The notes: a model not told the origin generated them from the letters alone. A stretch of 64,000 nucleotides of DNA from Cerrena zonata (GCA_038087015.1 JASBNA010000041.1:368442-432441), one strand, 5' to 3'. Positions 1 through 11,795 are shown, counted from the stretch's first letter. Numbers and translations are program-made.

Positions 1-848
1 ATGAATCTTTGATTGATCAACACGATACTCTATCGAGGATGGTGGAAGCGCAAGCTCTAGATCGACCCCATTTTGCATGGTGCCTAATGAAAGGAGGGAT
101 AGCGAGGGGCTCTTCCTTAGCGTTTGAAGGAAGGTGGAGGTGGAGCTCGAATCACCAAAATTCTGCCAAACACTGATGAAGGAGATAAGTCTCTTGAGAG
201 GGGTTCTAGCCCAAGATATGTCACTCTCGAGTATAAAGTGTTGTAGCCTTGGTGCCGTGTTAAGGGCTGGTAGTAATGTCTCGTCTGTCTTCACCTTTGG
301 TACAGGAGCCTTTCCACAGATGCGAAGATACTTCAATTTAGAAGCGGGTTCTTTGAGTAGGTCCAGGAAATTATTATGCCCCCCTAGGTCGATGTCGAGG
401 TGCTCAATGCGGTTCATCGACGAAGCAAGTAGATCACTGAACTTTGCGTGGAAATCTGTCGAGTATATTCTCGATTAGATATAAATACCAGAGAGATGAT
501 GGGAATGTAAGTACCTTCGTGGCGCTGCTCCAGCCTTTTGTAATTGGGGATAATCCATTTCATTGGCACATCGGAGGAAAGTTCTACAAATCGTGATGCA
601 GCCTTTAATGGCATCACATCAAAATGTAGAACTGACCACAGTCGAGGGCACGAGAGAGCCACTGATCTCCAACGTTTGCACACAACGGTTATTAGCAACC
701 ATTGGTAAGATAGTTCTTCGTATGTCCCCCAAAATGCTTCAAAAATACGGAAGATTACTTTGTCTGGGAGGTGGTGAATTGGTACTTCGGTGTCGTTGAA
801 CCGCTTTAGTAGGGCACAGATCGTTTCCGTCTCCAGTCCTATCATCAC
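1..848 (-). CDS. F-box protein, 3' part cut by the window edge
   Basis: Read on the minus strand from ATG at 848. Exon 1 is 515-848, a 59-nt intron is 456-514 (gtactt...gacag), and exon 2 runs 455 to 1 and stays open off the window. Residues about 22-75 form an F-box-like helix block (HHLPDKVIFRIFEAFWG, then VCKRWRSVALSCPRLWS), which in this family binds Skp1 in an SCF ubiquitin ligase. After it come leucine-rich segments such as LDIDLGG and LQHFILES, the usual substrate-recognition part of Agaricomycete F-box proteins. The C-terminus lies outside the window. It belongs to a different F-box subgroup from the two genes at 7.3-11.8 kb. The substrate cannot be inferred. Confidence 0.7.
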
Positions 849-1499
849 ATAGTCCAGCTGGGGAACTCGTTAAGTACACCTGAGTCAATGGGAATTCTAA
901 CGGAACTCACTGTTACGTTATGGAGATCCTCAAAACGGCTGTGCAAGTACATCAGCTAGGTATAAGTGGGAGTGGCGAAAAGCTCACTTACGTTGTTAGT
1001 GAACATGTTCGCGCCTTCCTACCTAAAGCTAGCATCAAGGACTCCATGTTACCCCCCGGACGAGCCATTATGAAGTATTTCAGACTGTTCAGAAACGGGT
1101 GTGAGAGTGAGAGCGTATGGAGAGAAGGAGGATAAACGCCCAACTCCGCAGGCTATTTGTCCCATCGAACTTTATAAGACCGCCATTGTGTGAGCGCTGT
1201 GCGAATCAATAGCTGAACAATAAGATCGAAACCATATTGAGTTCCGATTACCATTTAGATTATATTATTCAGCCTCAATGCCAACACCACCTGTGTAGGG
1301 CAGTGTATACACGTCGTGATGATGTGGCATAATTTTATAACAGGCAGTGGATAGCAAAGATGGGATCCGGTAGGTTCGGGGGTGAACAACGATTAGACCT
1401 ATGTCACTTAACGATCAGATTGCATTAGTAATTGGCATTAACGAGAAGAACTTTACAGGAGAAATCTGGCGTTCTAAACTAAATCCCTCCGGGAGATGG
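849..1499. other. Intergenic, nothing recognised
   Basis: There is no open frame with recognisable protein features on either strand; short frames are interrupted. It separates the edge F-box gene from the decayed locus that follows. Confidence 0.5.
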
Positions 1500-2462
1500 T
1501 GAACTTACTATTATATTCTCAAGTTCCAACAACCCGGCGAGCGCGTATGCTTGTATTCCGGTGTTCTGAGTGGACCTTTTGCAATCTTAACTACTATTGT
1601 ATCCTGGTGTTCAAACTAGAGCGGACTTTCTTTAGTAATTGAAATTGACCCCAATTAGGATCGCCTACTTTGAGCTCCTTCGTGATTTCTAAAAGTTAAT
1701 CCAGATACGGTATCAGGATGGTTTGCATTCGGCAGAATTGCAAGGATCTTAAACGTCCACAAGCTTTACGGGTTCAACCTGTGGGAGAGTAGGTTCACTC
1801 CGCAATTTCTACATTACCCACCTACAATGTAGTTCTAACATGACAGCTACAGAAGATCCGTGGATTTCGACCACACGGTTGCCTAGCGGGGCTGTCAGAA
1901 ATGCCTCCTGAAGAGGATTGCCAGAGGTACTAGATAAGAGCAAGTTTGCGGACAGAAGACAAATCGAGCTCGAAATGTCATCGGAGGATGCAACCAGTGA
2001 AGGCCTTCAGACAGGTGCCAAATAGTGACAACGACCGAGGGCTAGAACAGACCCATGAGTGATAAACACTCCAGATATTCATACGTACAAGTTCATTATT
2101 GTTTGTTTATTCCTTTGGATTCCAAGCGAAACAGGAAGAACGGTCAACAGCGCTGAGAGTCAAGAAGCAATTTGGTAGCTGCCTGAAGCGACTCGGCAAG
2201 TGATCGGTCGCTTACGTCCGCTCAATTACAATATCACCCGCCGTACTATCATGCACTAGTATCTCTCTTTTATTCTCGTAGTTACGGTACTCGCGAAGAT
2301 ATACTATTGCAAAGGCGTTCTGCAGTACGCTATGCTAACCGACCCAGTTCGTGTGATCATGGAACAGATCGTCAGTTTCACCCCATGCTTCATTCCCCTA
2401 TTTCCTAGCGCAAGAATATCTAGTGAATCTCCCCTAGATGTCTGGAACAACGGAGTCTGATG
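1500..2462. pseudogene. Decayed copy of the divergent F-box-like / secreted-protein pair
   Basis: This segment is a degenerate copy, in the same orientation, of the intact locus immediately to its right. On the minus strand 1500-1625 resembles the last exon of the F-box-like gene, including a matching acceptor at about 1620 and a translated FE..D..V.KIA block. 2196-2235 matches the divergent promoter, including the 15-base motif GTGATCGGTCGCTTA at 2200-2214. 2235-2455 matches the start of the secreted-protein gene: ATG context TACTATCATGCACTA, the exon-1 end ATGGAACAGATCGTCAGTTT, and part of exon 2. The body of the F-box-like gene is mostly missing (about 0.55 kb here versus about 1.3 kb), and no frame is open. 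I infer a dead tandem duplicate. Confidence 0.75.
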
Positions 2463-2565
2463 ATCTGATCCTCGACTCTTTGAACCCTGGTTAATCGAAA
2501 CCCGTAACTGAACTTCAAGAGTCGACGGTAAGGAAGCCTATATTGTATCCCTCAAGTGCGGGAAT

Positions 2566-3876
2566 TCAACTCAAACTGGATGCCCAGGGGAGTCGTGGCT
2601 CGTTTTCTAACAACATGAGCGCGAATTTTCTGCATTTTTCGTAACTCGGTGTTCTCCGTTGACCTGTTGCAATCTTGGCCACTATTGGGCGTAGGTTTGC
2701 AAACTATAACAAATCTCGTCACAAAAATTCATCCCAAAACACAGTTACTTGCCTCGAACTCCTTCACGATTTCTGCTATCACATAAGGTGGAAACTGATC
2801 TGAAAGATCCGCAGGAAGCACGGCTACAAGTCCATGTGGTCCATAGATTATCTCATATCCTTTTATCAAATGGACTAGAAGCACCGAGTCCATTTGGGTA
2901 TACTTCAGATCAATATCAATCAGATACGTAGCACGCCGAGAAGTCAGGGAATAGCTTACAATATTATTATTGGCTTCAAGTTGTATAATGTCAGGATGGT
3001 GGAGTATATCATATGTTCGCTCCAAACTTTGTAAAATGGATTGCATGTATAATGCTGTTGCGTCGTAAGTAACTAGAAATATTGAAATAATCACACTCAC
3101 AGAAGACGCAATGAGGGAGGGATATAATAGCTCGATGTTGTAGTTTGCGTGATATGATACCACGATTCTGGAGGTTTCCCAATGCGGCAACAGTCAAAAT
3201 ATACGTCATCTCCATTTTCACTATGTGTTCAGATGGAGGATCGTTGACGAATATGTCAACGTTATTTTGCAGCCATACACACCACTCGCTACAAGCTATT
3301 GCGCTGTAGCTACGCAGTATAAGAGAGCCATTATCTATTGATTTGGCATCCTCAAAGGAGCAGCTTGGATTTGCGTAAAGGCCCATAATCTGCCTGATTA
3401 AGGGCCATGGTCTCGATGATAGCCTGCCGAAAGATCGTCACTGATTGCATACTAAATATTTGATTGTGACTTACCGTCCTTCCGAGAACGGAATGTACAA
3501 CGTATCTGACAATACGGATAACGCTATATAGCGGATCCGGGGTGACGTCTGCAGCAAAGGGACGAAATGGTTACAATCATACGGGCCGAGCATTGGAGGG
3601 AAGTATCCCTGGAACTCTTCCTCAATGATATCCATAGCTTGTTTCAAAGTCGTATTCGCAGGCAATGGTGCTGCTAGTGAGAAATTGCGTATTATAGCAG
3701 GGTTAGGCATGACATCTTCAAGATAATCCGTGAAGACTGTAATGAATATCTCGCGAAGGAGTTCAGATGGAAGTGAGATCTTGCGGAAGAGTTTAGACTC
3801 GTCGCCCGAATCTTTTATGTTGCTTCGTGCTTACCTTGCTATCCGAAAGATCTTCACCCCGGATGCCGTGGTCCAT
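2566..3876 (-). CDS. F-box-like protein, 369 aa (left copy)
   Basis: Exons on the minus strand are 3835-3876, 3475-3779, 3101-3423, 2753-3054 and 2566-2703. The last intron (2704-2752) has a GC donor, CGAG|GCAAGT. The model was set by comparison with the copies at 36.9-38.1 and 39.4-40.7 kb. Residues about 15-40 (ISLPSELLREIF...DYLEDVMP) form an F-box-like helix. Family landmarks follow: PNPAIIRNFSL, GPYDCNHFVPLLQTSP, an RPWPLI segment, SEWCVWLQNN, and a C-terminal NLRPIV block. Sharing of exon borders with the other copies shows this is a real gene family. The substrate or partner is unknown. It is divergent from the secreted-protein gene with about 220 bp between the ATGs, and each intact copy of that secreted gene is paired this way. 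Confidence 0.8.
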
Positions 3877-3993
3877 TGCAAGAGTGAAGTTGGTTTAGTT
3901 AGACCGAAAGAGCTTGGGATGGTATCTTGATCTTATTGGCTTTCTTGTGATTCCCCAAACGAAGTGGGAACAATAGTTGGGAGTAAGTTGCTC

Positions 3994-4020
3994 GAAAGAG
4001 TGATCGGTCGCTTATGTTGA
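3994..4020. promoter_or_regulatory. Conserved promoter motif GTGATCGGTCGCTTA
   Basis: The 15-base stretch at 4000-4014 lies in the shared promoter between the divergent genes. It recurs unchanged at 2200-2214 in the decayed copy and, as reverse complement, at 39249-39263 in the inverted copy. Surrounding promoter sequence has diverged more, so the motif may be a binding site. No known factor is assigned. Confidence 0.4.
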
Positions 4021-4054
4021 ATTTCAACATCACCCCTTTCCTTCTTTGACCACT

Positions 4055-4090
4055 ACCACCACCACCACCACCACCACCACCACCACCACC
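4055..4090 (+). repeat. (ACC)12 microsatellite in the 5' leader
   Basis: Twelve perfect ACC units end 8 bases before the ATG of the secreted-protein gene. The inverted copy has only a few units at the same place, so the tract expanded after duplication. Confidence 0.9.
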
Positions 4091-4098
4091 TTACTATC

Positions 4099-4868
4099 AT
4101 GCACTATTTGTTCTTCTTCATCTCTCTCATCCTCTCAACGGCGCCGGTCGCCGTCGTAGCCTGCGAAGGAGAATGCATCGTCGGGATCACAAACGCGTTC
4201 TTGGGTAACTACACCGACCCAATTCGCATAACCATGGAACAAATCGTCAGTTTCGCCCCATAATTCCTATTCATTGCTAACCTTTATGTTTCTAGGCACA
4301 GCAAATATCCTACTCGATACCTAATCAACCTCCTCCCTTCAGGACGATCAACTACCTACAACCTATCCTAGATGCCTACAACAACGGAGCGTACGACGGA
4401 ATGGAAAACGCCATCTTCCCAAGCTACTTCCACGGAAAATGTCTGCGAGACGGGGTGACTCCTCCTGGCTGCCCAAACCCTGACTGCGATGTCGTCTGTG
4501 GTACCCCTGGCTCTCTTGTTCACTTTTACTCAAAACTGCGCTATATCGCCTTCGATCAAACCCGCCGGGGTCTACAGGCACTCTCTGCCCCTGGTGCCGA
4601 CGCGTACAACCAACTGGAGCAAGCTGTACTGGACTCTGTGCACCAAGGCTCGAATTCTCGCCGCGATGGACGTCTTTCTCGATATGGACTTTCGTACGCA
4701 AGACGCTCTGACGATGACGACGTTCGCTCGCAGTTGAAAAGCATTATGGACAACCTCTCTTCTACCATGGAACGTGTCTGTGGTGGTACTGGCTCTGGAA
4801 AAACGAATGGTCTACCGGATTGCAGCTGGACTTCCCCGATGAAGGAATACATCTTGACTTTCCCGTGA
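4099..4868 (+). CDS. Secreted cysteine-rich protein, 239 aa (left copy)
   Basis: Exon 1 is 4099-4245 and exon 2 is 4296-4868; the donor is ATC|GTCAGT. The protein starts with a clear signal peptide (hydrophobic FFFISLILSTAPVAVVA, cleavage expected before CEGEC). The mature part has eight cysteines: a CEGEC pair, a cluster of four in the KCLRDG..PPGCPNPDCDVVCG region, and two near the C-terminus in RVCGG and PDCSW. It also has an Asp run (SDDDD). An even Cys count suggests disulfides in an extracellular protein. I do not recognise the family. It is almost identical to the copy at 38435-39208 and is divergent from an F-box-like gene. It could be an effector-like or cell-surface protein, but nothing in the sequence fixes a function. 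Confidence 0.8.
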
Positions 4869-5015
4869 TATGACTAACCTTCTGACGAGTTGGGCCTCTC
4901 GGAGACAATAACGATTCCCAATACTCTACATAGTTTCAATCGGTACGACACCCTAATCACGACGTTCTACTGTATTACTGTTGTGACCTGGTATATAATA
5001 TTACTGGAACATTAT

Positions 5016-7275
5016 TTTGTCTTGTTCATGAGGATTGTGACTGCGTATCGTCCCCGAAGTACCTGTCCTGGCTACTTCGGACTTGGAGCTTGTAACTGTT
5101 GCTTGGATCCTAATATCTCTAGGATCCCCAGGCGCTTCAACTTCAACTTCCCATGAACGCCCCACCCCGTTCAATTCACGAGTGCTCTTCTCGAAGCCCT
5201 TGTGCCCATCTGTGAACGGATACTCCCGATTCCTTCACTCATCGGCGGAAGAGATTATATAGGTACCATGGAGCGCTGAGCGTGTTGCTTTCGAAGCTTG
5301 ATGTAATCTAAGACATGCAATATCCCTACATCAATTTCCAACAGTCAAAAACTACAGGTTTCTCTCATTGACTACGTTGGTTGACGGTCGTGTCAAATTG
5401 CGGTATCTTTTGCATCAGTTTGCAATCATCTGTAAGTTGCAAAAGAATACTTGCTTGTCTTCATAAGAATTCCAACTGATGCCGGCTGTTGTACTCGCTC
5501 TTGAAACGGCCGAGCCAGGATCGATTTATATCCGACTTCTTTCATCTCCTGGCAAGAATTTGCTCGTCTGACACTATTGCTAACTGTTCTCATATATCGG
5601 AGTTAACTTTGCCTCTTCCGTGTTCGACGCTCACACCTGACGCCCCAAAATCATACTATCAATCCGCTCATCATGTTATAGACTTATTCATGTCGTATTC
5701 CCTGCTCTGTGAAGACGACCTTCCATTATGATACGCCTCTTCCTTCAATCCGCATCTCCTACAAACATCTCGGGATTATGGTACGACCTCTACTACGGGG
5801 ATACAGAACCTTCTAATGCCGTATACATTTGTTAATTTCGTGGAGGTGTGTAGATGTAACTATTCTTGGCCCAGACACTGAGAGATATCGTTATCCAATG
5901 ATGGGGTCGCCGGAGAAATGACAGTATGGCCGAACTGAAGGTAATGGAGGTCATCGCAAGAAATCCTCTTGACAACACTGGTCCGAATTAAGATGGTTGA
6001 GCATATTACCTCTATGTCTAAAAGGAACTCTGTATCACTCACGGAGCTGCCCAAGTGTGGCTCAGGAACAGGAGCATGGATAAGATAACTAGAGTATAGC
6101 AAGTCATGACGGAGAGAATATTTGCTGTTGGGTGACTGTTACAAGTGACAAACATAAGATAAGCGTAGGGTACTTACCAGCAACCAGTACTAGAATCGTT
6201 TATGTACAGTAGTGTATCCAGACACTGCTGTCTTCCCCTGACGGCGGATACTGAAGCATATATATACCAGTTGTCGAAGGCGTATTGGACTGAAGAGAAC
6301 TAGCCATTTACTCGATCCCGAGATTCCATAGCGATGTAAAAATGTTGAAGATATTTATACCAACACGATGATGACATACCGAAGCCGCAATCACTAATAC
6401 GATATGTCAAAACATTTTGTACGGCAGAGACGTTGTATACGTACTTACCGAAGTAACTAGAGAGGAGACCTGTGAGCCCTTGGTCTAGAATTCAATCAAC
6501 GAGACATAACATTGCGCCTAGCGATAGCCTTTCGATTAATGTTGATTGAAAGGCGGCAAATTATGATCCATTACACATGTTTTCACGACTGGTCATGGGA
6601 GAACCATGTATGGCATGACGTTATGACATTTCATACGGGCAGTGGTAAGATCGAGATATTTACAGCCACTGGGCTAACATAAGACCTCCTGAGAGCGAGG
6701 AGAGCGGTACCAGTACACAACCTGTCTATCACCATCATGCCAGGCGGCCAAGGAATTCTTCGCGGTAAAGAAGCGCAGCGGTCTGCGCACATATGATAGA
6801 TATGGTGACCAAGGTGGGCAAGGTTTGCTTCGAGCTCAGCACAGGCATGAATAATATCATGGGTGGACAGCGTCTCGTTGGACAGGAGTGGGAGGTAGAG
6901 GATCAAGATCAAGTTCGCAACGCCCGAACAAACGACCACAACATTGACATTGATCACACTAATTAGGAAGGTCTCGTAGTTCAGTATGACTCTAAATGAT
7001 CACCGCTAAATCCTACACATAAAAAGGCGCCACTAATACAAGATATGGAGTGCCAACAGTCCGTTGCTCAGCATTATGATACACTACTTTTTTGCATATT
7101 CGATTAGATCGTCAAACTATCTGTCCATTGCATATAAATACCACGTCATAGCCTCGCCTGATGAACAGATGAACAAGTATTTATGTAGTCCATGCTGCGA
7201 GGGCACCATAATTGTCAAAAGCAATAATCCTCCGTCGGCATAGCTCTGCAGAATAAATCCACGCCACCATCATGT
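5016..7275. other. Intergenic, possible decayed membrane-protein fragment
   Basis: No complete gene was recognised. On the minus strand 6631-6957 is open and starts with a hydrophobic segment (NVNVVVVCSGVANLILILYL), and 5860-6102 is also open. These could be exons of a multi-pass membrane protein of the kind common in Agaricomycetes, but I could not join them into a credible model. Confidence 0.25.
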
Positions 7276-8901
7276 TCAAGCTAGACTCCTAGTCAGAGTC
7301 GTGAGGATAAACTTCTCGTTCGGAGGCGAGATGGCCTTGGCGGGCTCAGCGCATCCGCATCCAGTTGATGGTCGACATTCAAATACGACATCGACATTTG
7401 TGGGCACCCTGCGAACGTTTACCAGGAAAGAGTGGCGGGAATGCACAACCGTCCGACCGTGATGGAAGTTGTCGGTGCAACAAGTCACATCCGAAGTGGA
7501 ATCGAACTCAGGGAGTTCATACCCATCGTTGTTGAGTAAAAATTGGATAAGGGTGTGAGGCGTGACGTTCTCGAGTGAAATAGACTGCAGCGATGTCATA
7601 TTCTCAATGACCCACTCCCAAAACTCCGAGGACACCTTATTGAAGAAGCCAGAGCTTTGCAACGTGAGGTTGCGGATATTCGAGAACCCATAGATATTCC
7701 CGAATATCTCAAGGTCAATGTCCTCAAAGTTCAACATCCCGTGCGCCACCAACGCCGGTGAATCATTGTCTGGCGTTTTGAACGCAAGGTCACATGTATC
7801 GTGGCCATATTGGACGATAATTTCCGATACCTCGTGCAATCCTGGCAGATGGGAGTCGTCCAATGGAAGGAATTCGCCGACGTCGTACGCCGCATCCTCG
7901 TGATCGATGATAATTGAAGTGCATTCCGAGATTACCAGATGTGAAAGGAATTGAGAGATCAATTCCGGAGGGTGGGATGCAAGGGTGAGAGATTTTAGCT
8001 GGTCCAAGTGGATAGGCGAGTTGGGGACCCATCCTAGAGCGTCCTCTGCGCTTTCTTCCCCTCCCAATAAAGCAAGACTTTGGAGGTCAGGATTACGATG
8101 GAGTGTGTCAAAAAGGCACTGGACGAAGAGGTCGTCGCTCAGGGACTGGCCGTGGAACGAAAGGTGACGGACATTAAGAGGCCCCGCAGGCCATGATGGT
8201 AGTGCGACAACATTGAGAGTAGTGAGTGGAGGCGGACCAACTGCAAACAATGGCGGAAGCTTCCTTGGGGAGAAATGGCTATGATGCGATCCAACACGGA
8301 GAACACGTAAGCGAGGAGCGTCGAGGACTGATAACAAATCCTCAGGGAAGAAGTTGGAGTAGTAGTTGAGCGATTTTATCCGGTGGAAATGAGGCGAAAG
8401 GAGAGCAATGGTTTGACGTAGTCCGGCCGCGATTGCATCAGAATGCCGACTCTGCGTGATTTGACAAATCTGTTGGTCGGCGGATAGGCATGCACTGTTC
8501 TCTGATACGAACACTCTGAGAGATGCCCGACGAGAACGGCGGAGGAATAGAGATACAGTGTCTATTCTGATATGCCCGCAAATGATGATCGACCATAGAG
8601 ATGGACATAAGAACGCAACGTCCTTCCAGCGTTGACATACTAATGCAATGTCGCGAAGCCATCGGTAAGCGTCTTTCAAAGAGAGAGGTGTCGGGTCAAT
8701 CTCTTCGAGAAAATCGGAGAGAGCAGCGTCGCGGACATAGAGAAATATCTCTTCAAGGACCTCGACTGGGCAACGACCAACGGGTAGCCTGCGGTTCTTC
8801 TCTATTCGTGAAGAATACACACGCCGGGTTGCTTCTGTCTGAACCAGGTATACAATTCAGAGGTGACTCATAGGCACCGGTTGCTCAAGACTCACTGCCA
8901 T
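7276..8901 (-). CDS. F-box protein, 522 aa
   Basis: The long exon is 7276-8838. A 6-nt first exon (ATGGCA, 8896-8901) fits through a GTGAGT...TTCAG intron (8839-8895), giving the N-terminus MATEATRRVYSSR. Residues about 22-80 are the F-box (RCPVEVLEEIFLYVRD, then LVCQRWKDVAFLCPSLWS). The remainder is a leucine-rich recognition region with repeats such as LDAPRLRVLRVG and LQSLALLGG. The role expected from the family is the substrate receptor of an SCF ubiquitin ligase. It is clearly paralogous to the neighbouring gene at 10053-11795: same strand, the RCP.E.LE.IFLYVRD core and the S.FL.R block that follows. The microexon is inferred; without it the frame has no ATG before the F-box. Confidence 0.75.
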
Positions 8902-10052
8902 ATTATTGGTGTAGCTGCTCCAACTAGATACATCACGACATCTAGAGTAAGGCTAAAGCTCGTCAAGAAACATGGGGACACTCACTGTCTGGGACAGTGA
9001 CCAATGATATGATCCTGTGTCGAACGAACAGTAACCGGGGACGCAGTCTGAACTCTAAGCATGTTCTGCAGGCCAGTGAACGGTTGCGTAGGTGGTGGGG
9101 AGTAGCAACAGACACTACACCTGCAGTCCATTTTATATCCAACTCAGGTCGCGATCTGGGGCGTCAGAGTCTGTATGGAATGATTCTGACGCCTGAGAGT
9201 TCCTGGAAAATAGAATACCAATACCAATGCCATGCGCCTATGAGCGACTACGGAAGACGCTGATGGGATGATCCAAGCGCTCCCGATACGTCCTATTTAG
9301 TGCTTGCGTTCCAAGTTGTGGGTTCTGGCTGAAACGCGCTGGCGGAACCCGTTACCTTCGAGGTCATAAGCCGCTACCAGTCGACCACGGGTGGATATGA
9401 GAGAGTTGTGCTGCAACTTTACTTTACCACAAAGTTCCGCACAGTCAGACGCGCGCGATTTAGAGACTTGAGCGACGTTTCGATCTATGAATGCATCTAG
9501 TCATTTACAGGTGAGTACCTGTGAGGAGGCAACTGGACTGCATCCATGTTGTGTCAGTGCCACATAACTGACCGTAGTAAACGCTTATGTTGGCGTCTTT
9601 ACAGCCGCATCATCTCTGTTCAATGTTGATTGCTAGGCGTTAAGGCACATAAAGAGGGTAATGCCACTTTTTAATCTGATAGGGTGTGATTCACAGGGAG
9701 CCCAACCACGAGCGTATATATAGTTCTACTGAGGATTTTTGTTCAAAACGGGCAAGTTGAAGATCAGTTGAATGAAACACAATCAGGAGTGTGCAAACGG
9801 GGTGCTTACCTGTCATAAATAGGGCGCTCTACTGGTGGGGTATTCTCAGCCCAGGAGATCGGTGAACCTTAGTTCTGTATCTCGAGTTGTCCGCCGGCCT
9901 GAAGCTTCTCGCTCGCGGAAAGACGGATCCGGCGTATGGAGTGGTAGCTCTACCCGTCAGGGCGTTAGAGCAAAGTGAAGGAGTTAGACGCAAAGCTCGA
10001 GACGCCCAAACGTTTGCATTTCCGGATAAAATAAGAATAAATACTCTATAGA
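8902..10052. other. Intergenic, nothing recognised
   Basis: No convincing coding exon on either strand. A tRNA-like A-box near 9370-9400 (minus) was examined and rejected. Confidence 0.5.
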
Positions 10053-11795
10053 TTAATCGCTTTCCACTAGTCTTCGAACAATGGTAGTGACGCGTTTCTC
10101 GTTCACATGCTCGAATGTACCCATCCCGTAAGCACGTCTCATTGGTTCGCATTGATGGATAACCTGTACGGCGGCTCGTAAACCGCCTAAGGTTCCATTG
10201 TACACTTGAGAAGAGTGTAGGCCAACTCGGCCTAGATGGCGTTCATCTGAGCAGTAATTGGGGAACATGTCAGAGTCACAATCGGGTGTAATGAAGCGAG
10301 TGTCGGATAACAGAACCCAGATGAGTTCGTTAGGAAGGATGTTGTAGAGATATATGTCCGTCAAAGATGTCATGAAGTGGAACATGTATTGCCAAAATGC
10401 AGCACTATGTCCATTCACAAATGACTGGCTAGCTAGAGAAACTCTCTGGATGCTATGGATTGGGATGGTTTGACCGAGCAAAGGTATAACAGTGTTGTTC
10501 TTCGATGATGATCGACCGATGGCGGTAAGGGTAGGCACCTGATTCGAGTCTCGGAGAATGAATACGCATCGAGAATTGTCACAATCGCTTTGGACATTGA
10601 TCTCAGTAACGTGCTGAAGGCTAGGAATGTGAATCGCGGAGAGAGGAAGCGATAACGCGAAGTCCTGACAAGCGCCATCGTGCTCAATGATGATATTCGT
10701 AGACTCCGGCAGGATAAGGTTCGACAGGAATTGACGGACAAGCCTGTGAGCATAGTGCGCAATGGATAGGGTGCGGAGCTCCCGCGGCTGAACTGGCTCC
10801 TCCAAATCAGGACACATATTCTCGTCCTCTTCGACCCGCAACCCACAAATACCCAGATGCTGGAGGCTCCTGCAGCTCTTTAAGCTTTCGAACAGGGACG
10901 AGAAGAAGACTTCGTTCGTGAGCGCTTGCCCCTCCAGCTGAATATTAGTCAATTTGTCCATGTGTTCTACCGGCCATCTAACGAAGTGGGACAGCCTAGC
11001 CGCCCTCAAGACCGGAGTCGAAGAGAGGAGACGACGGAGACATGGCAAATCGTCACTTCGCGCAGCCTGACGCTCGGAAGTGCCTACGATCAATACCTCC
11101 AAGCGAGGCGCGTCCAAAACGCTAGGCTGTAAGTCGCTGATTCCTGGAGGAACGTTGTTTGAGTAGTAACGCAGGGTTGTAATGCGTGATAAATGAGGCA
11201 AAATCACCGCCAAAGCGTCCTGCAGGTACGTGTTGGGATTCTGAGAATCGTGAGCCGATTCCGGGTGTGGCGGTAATATGGGGGACGCATGCCTGGGATG
11301 AGGTATGGTTGACTGTCGTGGTAGAGAAAAGTGGGACTGAGACGCCAATGATTGCAACGGAGAGGGAAAGACACGTGAGTGCCATATCGTAGGTGGTGTG
11401 AATAAACCATACGAATGTATAAAGGTAGCTGTCTGTTCCTGATCGGTCGGCACTGACTTGTCTGAAATGAACACTTTCAGAAGCTGGCCATTGGCACGCG
11501 CCAGGAACGACGAAATAGTACGAGGACTCATATATCCACAGACTATGGTTGTCCAAAGACTACGGTAGTTCATCGCAGTATCGTACCATATGCGACAAGT
11601 CAAGGTGATGCGAAGCCAGCCATATGCGATCGAGGTCGGTGGGGGCAGATCGGAATCGAAGTATTGATCAAGAATAGAGTCTCGGACGTATAGGAAGATG
11701 GATTCGAGTATTTCGGGAGGGCAGCGACTGGCAGCTTGTCCGATGTTGCCCGTGTGTTCTGCTGAGGATAGCAGTGTAGCATTTGGAATTCCCAT
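10053..11795 (-). CDS. F-box protein, 580 aa
   Basis: One continuous frame starts at ATG 11795. The F-box lies at residues about 24-85 (SRCPPEILESIFLYVRDSIL, then LTCRIWYDTAMNYRSLWTTIVCG). A leucine-rich substrate-binding region follows, with LDAPRLEVLIVG, LQHLGICGL and an ILPESTNIIIEHDGA segment that aligns with VISECTSIIIDHEDA of the neighbouring F-box gene. A 5' intron ending TTTCAG just before the start codon is likely, so an upstream leader exon may exist; adding the nearest candidate leader introduces a stop, so I kept ATG 11795. It sits in tandem with the gene at 7276-8901 and probably arose by local duplication. Confidence 0.78.
   Translation of the reverse strand: MGIPNATLLSSAEHTGNIGQAASRCPPEILESIFLYVRDSILDQYFDSDLPPPTSIAYGWLRITLTCRIWYDTAMNYRSLWTTIVCGYMSPRTISSFLARANGQLLKVFISDKSVPTDQEQTATFIHSYGLFTPPTIWHSRVFPSPLQSLASQSHFSLPRQSTIPHPRHASPILPPHPESAHDSQNPNTYLQDALAVILPHLSRITTLRYYSNNVPPGISDLQPSVLDAPRLEVLIVGTSERQAARSDDLPCLRRLLSSTPVLRAARLSHFVRWPVEHMDKLTNIQLEGQALTNEVFFSSLFESLKSCRSLQHLGICGLRVEEDENMCPDLEEPVQPRELRTLSIAHYAHRLVRQFLSNLILPESTNIIIEHDGACQDFALSLPLSAIHIPSLQHVTEINVQSDCDNSRCVFILRDSNQVPTLTAIGRSSSKNNTVIPLLGQTIPIHSIQRVSLASQSFVNGHSAAFWQYMFHFMTSLTDIYLYNILPNELIWVLLSDTRFITPDCDSDMFPNYCSDERHLGRVGLHSSQVYNGTLGGLRAAVQVIHQCEPMRRAYGMGTFEHVNEKRVTTIVRRLVESD

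Larger units (their letters stand above)
2462..5015. repeat. Left arm of a 2.5-kb inverted duplication
   Basis: This arm contains an F-box-like gene on the minus strand and a secreted-protein gene on the plus strand, divergently arranged. The same block recurs in inverted orientation at 38288-40820. Similarity reaches past both genes: beyond the secreted gene, TTCCCAATA(C/G)TCTAC and ACCTGGTATA.AAT.TTACTGGAACAT occur in both; beyond the F-box-like gene, the GGCTTCCTTNCCGTCGA(C/T)TCTTGA stretch occurs in both. Arms are about 33 kb apart. Both gene copies in both arms look intact. Confidence 0.85.

Noticed and set aside
2729..2752. Stop codon shortly after the KEFEASN motif as the natural end of the left F-box-like gene
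   Set aside because: It lies inside a GC-AG intron; the next exon (2566-2703) aligns with the last exon of both other copies.
4363..4852. Antisense open frames of 98-112 aa over the secreted-protein gene
   Set aside because: They are shadows of the real gene, with Arg/Ser-rich content and no independent support.
9344..9425. tRNA-like stretch on the minus strand with an A-box-like TGGTCGACTGG and a GGGTTC
   Set aside because: The T-loop would read TTCCGCC rather than TTCRANY and no acceptor stem pairs with CCACCCG.
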